A stretch of DNA of 64,000 bases, taken from the NCBI GenBank assembly GCA_045538875.1, contig JAZQEG010000013.1, forward strand, positions 33,351 through 97,350, given 5' to 3'. Under the pieces are notes generated by a model. That model was not told where the DNA came from. It ran no database searches and was given only the letters and a program-made list of their open reading frames with translations. Below are positions 25,119-32,344 of this stretch, in pieces. Each line of letters opens with the position of its first letter. Within the stretch, counting starts at the first letter, position 1. The stretch is from RGIG4708 sp045538875. Its GTDB lineage: Bacteria; Bacillota; Clostridia; UMGS1810. Made by a program: the position numbers and the translations under genes.

Positions 25119-26318
25119 TTATTTATTAATAATTACAACTTTAAGACCTGCCATTTTAAGGTTGGTTTCAAGTGCATTATTAATCTCTTCTAATGGGAAC
25201 TCGTGTGTAACGAGTTTTTTGATTGGCAAGCCAATCGCAATTGCTCTTTTTAAGAAATCAAATGTTGTTGGATAATCACGCAGTGTGTAAATCCATGAGC
25301 CAACTGTTGTAATTTCTTTAGCGCATATATCAAAGTGCGGGTTGATTTGTGTTTCGCCGCCGTTTACAAAAAAGCCAAGCTCACAAAGACCGCCGCCGTT
25401 GCGGATAAATTTGTACACATTTGAGTGTGCAACTGCAGCGCCTGTGCACTGGAATGCAAAATCGGCAAGATGTCCGCCAAATGCATCTTTAACACCCTGT
25501 GTAAGTGCATCAAGGCCGTCGTAGTTTTTAAAGTTAACTGTAGCCTCTGCGCCAAGCTCTTTTGCAAAGTCAAGGCGTTTTTGTTCACCATCGACTGCAA
25601 CAATATGTTCCACACCCATTGTGCGCAGCATTGCCACACAAATAAGGCCTATTGGTCCGCAGCCCTGTACTACTACTCTCGAATTAAACTTAAGTATGCC
25701 TGTTGTTTTTGCTCTTTCTACAGCGTGTACCAAAACTGCGCAAGGCTCTATAAGAATTCGTGAATGAAGGTCTAGGTCGGAAACATTAAATATAGTTGAG
25801 CCCTTACGGATAACTATATAATCTGCAAACCAACCGTTAAGGTGAATGTCATCATCAGGCATAAGGCCGTAGCATTGTGCCTCTCCTACATTGAGCTTGT
25901 TCATATCAAATGTTGCAATTTCGGGGTCGTTTTTAAAATTGAGGCAGGTTACAACCTTGTCGCCAAGCTTAAGCGGTTTGCCTGCACTGTCAATTTTGAC
26001 ATTTTTGCCCAATTTTACAATTTCGCCTGTGCCCTCGTGGCCAAGAACTACAGGAATAAGCCCAAACGGATCTCTTTTAAACTCATGTGCGTCTGTGCCA
26101 CACACTCCGCAGCCTTCTACTTTAACGAGGATATCATCGTCGCCAATTTCGGGGATGTCAAACTCTTTGATATCAAAGTGGCCAAGCTGAGTCAGAACTG
26201 CTGCTTTTGACTTTTTGGGTACTGCTGTGCTAAAAGAAGGTGCCGATGTTTTGCAATCGTCGCTATGCATATTTTGAATAACAGAACGCACAATTGCTTC
26301 AATTTCTGCATTGTTCAT
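25119..26318 (-). CDS. zinc-dependent alcohol dehydrogenase (MDR family) with encapsulation-type N-terminus
   Basis: 399 residues. Residues 1-18 (MNNAEIEAIVRSVIQNMH) resemble the encapsulation helices of neighbouring enzymes and are joined by a 15-20 residue linker to an MDR dehydrogenase: catalytic zinc ligands Cys73 ('CGVCGTDAHE') and His94-Glu95 ('LGHEGTGE'), NAD loop 'VVQGCGPIGLICVAML'. The four-cysteine structural zinc loop is not seen. It probably regenerates NAD by reducing propionaldehyde to propanol, or reduces lactaldehyde to propanediol; most Pdu-type compartments use an iron-type enzyme (PduQ). Ribosome site GGAGAG overlaps the end of the preceding gene. Confidence 0.9.
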   Translation of the reverse strand: MNNAEIEAIVRSVIQNMHSDDCKTSAPSFSTAVPKKSKAAVLTQLGHFDIKEFDIPEIGDDDILVKVEGCGVCGTDAHEFKRDPFGLIPVVLGHEGTGEIVKLGKNVKIDSAGKPLKLGDKVVTCLNFKNDPEIATFDMNKLNVGEAQCYGLMPDDDIHLNGWFADYIVIRKGSTIFNVSDLDLHSRILIEPCAVLVHAVERAKTTGILKFNSRVVVQGCGPIGLICVAMLRTMGVEHIVAVDGEQKRLDFAKELGAEATVNFKNYDGLDALTQGVKDAFGGHLADFAFQCTGAAVAHSNVYKFIRNGGGLCELGFFVNGGETQINPHFDICAKEITTVGSWIYTLRDYPTTFDFLKRAIAIGLPIKKLVTHEFPLEEINNALETNLKMAGLKVVIINK

Positions 26319-26319
26319 T

Positions 26320-26811
26320 TCAAATCTCTCCTTTCATTATATCCGGAAGGATTGATGCACCGTAAGCAGAAAGCTCAGTATCTTGCTCCTCGCTTCCGCC
26401 GCTTACACCAAGGCCTCCTATTATTTTTCCGTTATATACAAGGGGATCTCCTCCGCCAAATATAACAATTTGTCCTGCATTGGTAAACTGAATGCCATAC
26501 AGTGACTGACCGGGGTTTGCCAAGCCCTTGAGCTTTATGGTTGACATTTTGAGTGCAACAACGGTGTAGGCTTTGTTAAGGGCTACATCGTAGCTTGCAA
26601 TGTACGAGTCATCCATACACTCTATTGCAACGGGGCGTGCTGCAGTGTTTGAAACTGCAACAACGGCTTTTACTCCCATTTGCTCAGCCTTATTTTCTAC
26701 CATTTTTATAAGGCGCTTTGCCTGAGCCAAGGTTATTGACTGAGGGCAGGCTTGCTGCCGCATCTGAGATACAACATCGGTCACAATTTTTGATATTGTG
26801 TTATTATCCAT
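26320..26811 (-). CDS. GlcG/HbpS-family protein (PduO C-terminal-like) with encapsulation-type N-terminus
   Basis: 163 residues from ATG 26811 ('MDNNTISKIVTDVVSQMRQQ'); the frame is open 15 nt further but only with TTG codons. The first 20 residues again form an amphipathic tail. The rest is a GlcG/HbpS (DUF336) domain: 'ITLAQAKRLIKMVENKAEQM', 'DDSYIASYDVALNKAYTVVA', 'GGGDPLVYNGKIIGGLGVSGG'. This domain is found as the C-terminal half of PduO and in many microcompartment loci, where it may bind haem or a cofactor; its role here is unknown. Confidence 0.88.
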   Translation of the reverse strand: MDNNTISKIVTDVVSQMRQQACPQSITLAQAKRLIKMVENKAEQMGVKAVVAVSNTAARPVAIECMDDSYIASYDVALNKAYTVVALKMSTIKLKGLANPGQSLYGIQFTNAGQIVIFGGGDPLVYNGKIIGGLGVSGGSEEQDTELSAYGASILPDIMKGEI

Positions 26812-26826
26812 ATGTATCACCAACAA

Positions 26827-27654
26827 TTATTTATTGCGCATTGCTTCCATTACTTTTTTGGTAATCTCTTCTACAAGCTGGGTGTCTGCACAGCCCATTG
26901 AATCAATAGGGTTGGTGTTTGCCTGTGAGCAGCTTGGAACGCCGCATGTGTGGCAGCTGACTTTACCATTTTTTGCATTAGGGCAAAGGTTTGCAGGGTG
27001 TTTGCCTGTCATACCAAACTGGCGTCTGATTTCGTAAAGGCGTTTAACCTGCTCGTCGGTAAATTCCTTAGGGCCGCCCAGAGCTCTTGCATTGTACAAA
27101 AGCTGTGCATAAAATTCGAGTGATTCCATTTTGTGATATGCTGCAACAAGCGAATCCGAATATGAAAGTGCACCGTGATTTGCAAGAAGAACCGCATCAA
27201 AATAAGGAAGATACTTTTCTACTGCATCGGGAATTTCCTCTGTTGAAGGTGTGCCATACTCTGCAATTGGCACGCAGCCAAGAGCAATAACAGCTTCGGG
27301 CATAATGGGCTGTGTAAGCGGAATACCTGCAATTGCAAAGCTTGTTGCATATATAGGATGTGCATGCACAACAGCTTTTACATCTGGTCTGTGCTTGTAA
27401 ACTCTAAGATGCATTTTAATTTCGGAAGAGGGCTTAAATTTGCCATTTGCCGAAATTACATTGCCGTCACCGTCAATTTTGCATATGTACTCAGGAGTCA
27501 TAAAGCCTTTGCTTACTCCTGTAGGTGTGCAAAGATATTCATTTTCACCGATTTTTACCGAGATGTTACCATCATTTGCAGCAACCATTCCGCGATCGTA
27601 AATTCTTTTGCCTATTTCGCAGATTTGCTTTTTGATTTCAAATTCATTTACCAT
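26827..27654 (-). CDS. class II sugar-phosphate aldolase (fuculose/rhamnulose-1-phosphate type) with C-terminal encapsulation tail
   Basis: 275 residues. Class II aldolase/adducin fold: 'RGMVAANDGNISVKIGENEY', zinc-ligand region 'VVHAHPIYATSFAIAG', 'LLANHGALSYSD'. It splits the ketose-1-phosphate into dihydroxyacetone-phosphate and lactaldehyde, the entry step of the compartment. The core ends near residue 220; the tail has four Cys ('CPNAKNGKVSCHTCGVPSC') and ends with 'TQLVEEITKKVMEAMRNK', an amphipathic helix of the encapsulation type but at the C-terminus. First gene after the promoter at 27.7 kb. Confidence 0.92.
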   Translation of the reverse strand: MVNEFEIKKQICEIGKRIYDRGMVAANDGNISVKIGENEYLCTPTGVSKGFMTPEYICKIDGDGNVISANGKFKPSSEIKMHLRVYKHRPDVKAVVHAHPIYATSFAIAGIPLTQPIMPEAVIALGCVPIAEYGTPSTEEIPDAVEKYLPYFDAVLLANHGALSYSDSLVAAYHKMESLEFYAQLLYNARALGGPKEFTDEQVKRLYEIRRQFGMTGKHPANLCPNAKNGKVSCHTCGVPSCSQANTNPIDSMGCADTQLVEEITKKVMEAMRNK

Positions 27655-27708
27655 TGCTATTTCTCCTTTTATATAAATTGTAATACTAAACTTTTTTACC
27701 CAAATATT

Positions 27709-27737
27709 ATATTACCACAAAAAACAACATAAGTCAA
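27709..27737 (-). promoter_or_regulatory. promoter before the aldolase gene
   Basis: On the minus strand TTGACT (27737-27732), 17 bp, TAATAT (27714-27709), 55 bp before the aldolase ATG. It gives the shell and late enzyme genes a transcription start separate from that of the dehydratase. Confidence 0.7.
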
Positions 27738-27820
27738 CAAAAAATTCTGTGTTTTTCTTTGAATTTGTGAGAATTTGTTATTTGTTATAAATATTTGTGT
27801 TTGAATTGCTGTTTATTGGG

Positions 27821-28246
27821 CTATTCGCTCAAAAATGTAAGCAGTTTGTCTATGCCGATATTTTCTTTTGCGGAAACAAAAAATATATCCTTACAGCCTG
27901 CCAGCCTCAACCACTGCGCCGCTCTCTCTGGGTTTGCCTCCTCGTGATCAATTTTGGTTACAATGCCTATAACAGGCCTTGTTGCCTGACACACACAATT
28001 TGGCGAATACAGCGAAAACGGCTCTGTTGCACTCATCAAAAGCCCTATAACATCTGCCTCGTACGAGTAAATTGCAAGAGCCCAAGCCAGCTCTTTTGTC
28101 TGAATGTATTCCCCGGGGGTATCAATTATTATGTCATGGTAATTTACATACTGCGTTTTGTGATATTGTATGTTATTGCCTTTAAGCACCTGTGTGAGCG
28201 TGGTTTTGCCGGCCTCGCTCCTGCCTATTAAAATTATCTTTTTCAT
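27821..28246 (-). CDS. EutP/PduV-family small GTPase-like protein
   Basis: 141 residues. P-loop 'LIGRSEAGKTTLTQVL' (6-21), switch-like 'IDTPGEYIQ' and 'GIVTKIDHEEA' for guanine recognition. EutP/PduV proteins accompany microcompartments; roles proposed in the literature are acetate kinase activity (EutP) and positioning of the organelle (PduV). Overlaps the preceding gene by 4 nt. Confidence 0.92.
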   Translation of the reverse strand: MKKIILIGRSEAGKTTLTQVLKGNNIQYHKTQYVNYHDIIIDTPGEYIQTKELAWALAIYSYEADVIGLLMSATEPFSLYSPNCVCQATRPVIGIVTKIDHEEANPERAAQWLRLAGCKDIFFVSAKENIGIDKLLTFLSE

Positions 28247-28635
28247 GTTTTTGTAATGTCACACACAGTAAACCCAAGAGCATCACGGCTGTAATCGGCA
28301 ACTGCCTTAAGGGCTGTGTCTACCTCAGATACTGTACCTGTTATAATAAGTGTACCACTAAATCGGTCTACAAAGCCTACCTCACTGCCCGATGACTTCA
28401 TAGCTATGTCGGCTGCAATAATTGCAGTTTCGCTTGGTGACATTGTTATAATGCCGATTGCTGCTTTTGAGTAATCTTTGGCAGGGTCAAGGCCAAGCTT
28501 TTTGTACAAAATTTTATCGGGGTTTGCAATAACATGCGCAAGGGTAATCTGCTTACCGGGTACAAGCTCCTGAATAATGCGCAGCTTGTCTTTTATGTCG
28601 ATGTCATTGCTTGTAAGTTTTTGTTTTATATCCAA
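28243..28635 (-). CDS. BMC-H shell protein of the EutS/PduU type
   Basis: 130 residues: a permuted BMC domain with an N-terminal extension. 'ITLAHVIANPD' is the strand that forms the six-stranded beta-barrel plugging the hexamer pore in PduU/EutS; 'AAIGIITMSPSETAIIAADI' and 'GTLIITGTVSEVDTALKAV' are the BMC core. A further ~25 residues at the N-terminus are helical and charged. Lies between the activase (4 nt) and eutP-like gene. Confidence 0.92.
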   Translation of the reverse strand: MDIKQKLTSNDIDIKDKLRIIQELVPGKQITLAHVIANPDKILYKKLGLDPAKDYSKAAIGIITMSPSETAIIAADIAMKSSGSEVGFVDRFSGTLIITGTVSEVDTALKAVADYSRDALGFTVCDITKT

Positions 28636-28639
28636 GTTA

Positions 28640-29440
28640 TTACCCTCCTATCATACAACTTAACCCCTCGGCCTGTGCAATGCGTTTAAATATTTGCATC
28701 TTTTCACTCGGTATAAGGGGCGCATCACCCATTTTGTACTCCCTGCCAAGCCCTTTGTATTTGTCTAAGCCAAGGCGGTGATACGGCAGCAGGTGTATTT
28801 TGCTTACATTTGGAAGTGACGCTGTAAATTTTGCAATATCGCGTATTTCCTCCTCTGTGTCATTAAAGCCAGGGATTACAGGAACGCGTATAATAAGCTC
28901 TTTTGCATCAATAGCAATTTTTTTGGCATTTTCGAGTATAAGTTCATTGGGTGCACCGGTAAACTCTTTGTGTTTGGCGCTGTTTATGTGCTTTATATCC
29001 ATCAGATACAAATCGAGGTACGGGAGCAGCTTTTGTACTTTGTCGTAGCTTGCACAGCCTGTAGACTCTAATGCAGTGTTTATACCGCTTGCCTTTGCTG
29101 CCCTTAAAAGTGCCCCGGCAAAATCTGCCTGATAAAGACTCTCACCGCCCGAAAGTGTAATGCCCCCGCCCGAGCGTCTGTAATATGCACGGTCACGCTC
29201 CACAATTTGCATAACATCGCGGACAGTAACATCCTCGCCCATTGTTTTAACCTTGCCGCCCATTTGCATCTGCTCGATGTCATAATTTTGCGATTCGGGG
29301 TTGCAGCACCATCTGCATCGAAGAAAGCAGCCTTTTAAAAACACTATTGTGCGTATGCCAGGCCCGTCATGAACAGAAAAACGCTGAATGTCAAATATTC
29401 TTCCCTTTGTATCCAGATAGCTGTTATCTGTATATTCCAT
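28640..29440 (-). CDS. glycyl-radical enzyme activating enzyme (radical SAM)
   Basis: 266 residues. Radical SAM cluster Cys38-Cys42-Cys45 in 'CFLRCRWCC', SAM-binding 'GGITLSGGESLYQ', and C-terminal 'LLPYHRLGLDKYKGLGREY' typical of pyruvate-formate-lyase-activase relatives. It abstracts a hydrogen from Gly816 of the dehydratase. The ferredoxin-like insert with two extra CxxCxxCxxxC clusters, present in many diol-dehydratase and choline-lyase activases, is absent: after 'CCNPES' the chain continues directly to 'VTVRDVMQIVERDRAYY'. Lies 18 nt after the dehydratase. Confidence 0.95.
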   Translation of the reverse strand: MEYTDNSYLDTKGRIFDIQRFSVHDGPGIRTIVFLKGCFLRCRWCCNPESQNYDIEQMQMGGKVKTMGEDVTVRDVMQIVERDRAYYRRSGGGITLSGGESLYQADFAGALLRAAKASGINTALESTGCASYDKVQKLLPYLDLYLMDIKHINSAKHKEFTGAPNELILENAKKIAIDAKELIIRVPVIPGFNDTEEEIRDIAKFTASLPNVSKIHLLPYHRLGLDKYKGLGREYKMGDAPLIPSEKMQIFKRIAQAEGLSCMIGG

Positions 29441-29458
29441 AGTTAATCTCCAATTGAA

Positions 29459-31984
29459 TTAAAATCCTTTTTGTTCGGTTCGGTTAATAATGTCGTCCTG
29501 CAGTGATTTTGAAAGTGTTACAAAAAGCGCACTGTAGCCTGCAACACGCACGCAAAGTCCCTGATAATTTTCGGGGTGTGCCTGAGCATCGCGCAGTGTT
29601 TCGCGGCTGACAACATTAAACTGAACATGGCTGCCCTTTTGGTCAAAGTAGGCTCTTACAAGAGCAACAAAGCTTTCAAGGCCGGGTGCACCCTCAAGTG
29701 CTGACGGGTGAAACTTCATATTATAAAGTGTACCGTTGGATGCAATAAAGTGGTCTAGCTTTGATACAGAGTTTGCACCTGCCGTAGGGCCGTTAACATC
29801 CTTGCCTGCCGTTGGCGAAACGCCGTCGGCAACTGGTGTGTATGCGTATCTGCCATCGGGAGTTGCTCCCGTTTGAGCACCAAGAGGTACATTTGCGGAT
29901 ACAGGGTAAAGCCCCGCCTGAAACCTGCCGCCTCGTGGATTTGTGTATTTTTCAACAGGTTTGGTGTAGGTGTAGGCTACATCACGGGCAAGCATATCAA
30001 CCTCATCAATGTCGTTACCATATTTAGGCAGCTCATCTATCATATCTTTAATTGCAGCATACTGAGGGTTACCGCTGTTGCCAAGGTGGCTCTTAACTTG
30101 CTTAAAAATGCTTGCAATTTCACTTTCGCTAACTTGTATACCCTTTTGGACAAGTGATTTTGCAACTGCAACAGTAAGCTCTTGTGCTCTATCTGAGCTG
30201 CTATCCTTGCCAAAGTTGTGAGCAAGTGCCTGCTTAAGATCAACAAGTGTAAACCTTTTTTGCTCAAACACAAGCTTTTTGATTGCATACAGCGAGTCGG
30301 CCATATTTGCAACGCCAAAGCCCTGAGGGCCTGTAAAGTTGTAAATGGCACCGCCCTCCTGCACGCTTTTGCCTCTGCCTATACAATCCTCTATCATACT
30401 CGATTCAAAAGGAAGAGGGCAGCGTCTTGCATGAGCACTGTCAACTGCATTGTCTGCATTAACCATAAGAGCAATCATATATTCTATTTGCTTTTTATAC
30501 GCATCATAAAATTCTTCAAAGGTTTGCATATCGGCAACATTGCCTGTTTGAATACCAACAAGCTTGCCGTTGTCATAGCCGTTAGAAAACACAAGCTCAA
30601 GCGGCCTTAACATATTAAAAAATGCCGAATCGTGCCAACCATCTGTTTTGCCTGCTTTTTGCGGCTCAACACAGCCTATTATGTTGTAATCTCTTGCGTC
30701 TTGCATTGTAAGGCCTCTGTTTACAAGTGCAGGAATAATAACCTCATCGTTGTAGTATGCAGGAAGACCAATACCCGTGCGTGTAAGAGTTGCACATTTA
30801 ATAAGAAAATCGTGAGGCGAGCCATTCCATACACGAACCGACAGTGACGGCTGCGGGAGCATTGTGTGCATTGATGCATTTATACACATAAACGACAAGT
30901 CGTTTGTAGCGTCAAGACCATCAACAGTTTGGCCGCCGCAAATAAGATTTTGAAACAATGAGTACCCTGCAAAGCCTTCGGCAGACGCTTTGTCACGGAC
31001 TTTGTTTAAATCGTTTAATTTAATCCACAGGCAGTCGATAAGCTCCTGTGCAAATTCCCTTGTTATTACACCATTTTCAATATCTTTTTTGTAGTAAGGA
31101 TACATATACTGGTCAAAACGGCCCGGTGATATAGAGTGGCCGCTGGACTCCGTTTGCAAAAGCATTTGAACAAACCAAAACGACTGACAAGCCTCGTAAA
31201 ATGAGGTTGCACCGTTTTCGGGAACATTTTTACAATTTTGGGCAATTTTTAAAAGCTCTGCCTTGCGCTCAGGGTCGCTGCAGGTAATTGCCGACTGCTC
31301 TGCAAGTGCAGAATATCTTTTTGCAAAATCAATTGCACCCTCAAGGCTTTCTACAACAGAATTAAGAAACGCTCTTTTTGTTGCATACTCAGGGTCACAC
31401 ACCTTTAATTTTGCTATTTGGTCTTTTGTCTTTTTGATAATGCCGCTAAAGCCGATTTTGAGCACAAGGCCGTAATCAACAGTAACATGACCTACACCGT
31501 TGTAAAAGTAATTGCCAACTGTAAACATATTATGCTCAATTGCAAGAAGTGCCTCATCGGACATATAGCTTTTTGCAAGCTCACTGGTGGTTTTGCCCTT
31601 CCAGTATTTGTATACATCAGAAAGTATTTTTTTACTCTCCTCGGATATGTAAAACGGGTCGGCACTGCGGGTAGCTACTGTATCAAACTCTGCCTCAAGC
31701 CACTCAAACGAATATTCGGGAAAAACCTGGCAAGAGCGTGACTGCTTTGTAGCAGAGCCTACAACAAGCTCGTGCTCTCTTATTGTAACAGGGATTTCAC
31801 GGCAAATTTTTGCAAATGCCTTACCTCTGCGCTCGGTTATGGGCAAACCCTCGGTAGCTTTGTATGATTCTGTAAGAATCTGAGCTCTTTCAGTTTCTAT
31901 CTGAGGTCTGCTCGAAAGCAGGTTGTTTTTAAGTTTTTGAATTCGATTGGATACCGGTATATCCGCTGTGTAATACTTACTCAT
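29459..31984 (-). CDS. B12-independent propanediol/glycerol dehydratase (glycyl-radical enzyme)
   Basis: 841 residues from ATG 31984 (GAGGTG 6 nt upstream; six codons of open frame precede). Dehydrates 1,2-propanediol to propionaldehyde with a glycyl radical. Thiyl Cys438 and catalytic Glu440 are in 'IIGCVEPQ'; Asp452 ('GWHDSAF') is 14 residues after the Cys, as in glycerol dehydratase; His in 'NYFYNGVGHVTVDY' and Ser in 'SSGHSISPGRFDQ' match other diol-site residues; the radical Gly816 is in 'RVAGYSALFV'. This set favours a diol dehydratase over choline lyase or PFL. No encapsulation tail is visible. First gene of the operon. Confidence 0.95.
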   Translation of the reverse strand: MSKYYTADIPVSNRIQKLKNNLLSSRPQIETERAQILTESYKATEGLPITERRGKAFAKICREIPVTIREHELVVGSATKQSRSCQVFPEYSFEWLEAEFDTVATRSADPFYISEESKKILSDVYKYWKGKTTSELAKSYMSDEALLAIEHNMFTVGNYFYNGVGHVTVDYGLVLKIGFSGIIKKTKDQIAKLKVCDPEYATKRAFLNSVVESLEGAIDFAKRYSALAEQSAITCSDPERKAELLKIAQNCKNVPENGATSFYEACQSFWFVQMLLQTESSGHSISPGRFDQYMYPYYKKDIENGVITREFAQELIDCLWIKLNDLNKVRDKASAEGFAGYSLFQNLICGGQTVDGLDATNDLSFMCINASMHTMLPQPSLSVRVWNGSPHDFLIKCATLTRTGIGLPAYYNDEVIIPALVNRGLTMQDARDYNIIGCVEPQKAGKTDGWHDSAFFNMLRPLELVFSNGYDNGKLVGIQTGNVADMQTFEEFYDAYKKQIEYMIALMVNADNAVDSAHARRCPLPFESSMIEDCIGRGKSVQEGGAIYNFTGPQGFGVANMADSLYAIKKLVFEQKRFTLVDLKQALAHNFGKDSSSDRAQELTVAVAKSLVQKGIQVSESEIASIFKQVKSHLGNSGNPQYAAIKDMIDELPKYGNDIDEVDMLARDVAYTYTKPVEKYTNPRGGRFQAGLYPVSANVPLGAQTGATPDGRYAYTPVADGVSPTAGKDVNGPTAGANSVSKLDHFIASNGTLYNMKFHPSALEGAPGLESFVALVRAYFDQKGSHVQFNVVSRETLRDAQAHPENYQGLCVRVAGYSALFVTLSKSLQDDIINRTEQKGF

Positions 31985-32066
31985 ATACAACACCTCGTAC
32001 ATATATTTTAAAACAAAGGTTTATAAAACCCAAAAAATAACAAATACTAATCCATATTCACTTTGA

Positions 32067-32095
32067 ATTATACTACATTATATATACAAAGTCAA
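32067..32095 (-). promoter_or_regulatory. promoter before the diol dehydratase
   Basis: Minus strand TTGACT (32095-32090), 17 bp, TATAAT (32072-32067), about 80 bp before the ATG. The stretch 32003-32344 contains no gene; besides two divergent promoters it holds a dispersed repeat at 32202. Confidence 0.75.
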
Positions 32096-32201
32096 TACAA
32101 AAAAGCAATTTTCCCAACATTTTCAAAACAAAATAAACTCAAAACCAATAAAAACAAATAATTTCACAGATTTTTAAGCATCAATTATGTGGCACTTACG
32201 T

Positions 32202-32229
32202 AATAAGATAAGTTTTATAAAGGATAAAT
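32202..32229 (+). repeat. dispersed repeat copy (see 57146-57173)
   Basis: 28 bp centred on ATAAGATAAGTTTTATAAAGG matches 57146-57173 with three differences, in an unrelated intergenic region. Confidence 0.6.
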
Positions 32230-32276
32230 GCTGATATTTTACAAAATACTTAGTATGCTGTTTAAAAAGTCAGGGC

Positions 32277-32305
32277 TTGACTTTGGGGGCATTTTTTGCT
32301 ATAAT
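32277..32305 (+). promoter_or_regulatory. trkA promoter
   Basis: TTGACT (32277-32282), 17 bp, TATAAT (32300-32305), 40 bp before the trkA ATG. Confidence 0.75.
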
Positions 32306-32344
32306 ATGCTCCGCAATACATTCCATTATTAAGAGGGATTATAT

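Noticed and set aside
29459..31984. Choline TMA-lyase or pyruvate formate-lyase identity for the glycyl-radical enzyme
   Set aside because: The aspartate 14 residues after the thiyl cysteine and the aldolase/PduL context fit a diol dehydratase; PFL would have paired cysteines at the active site.
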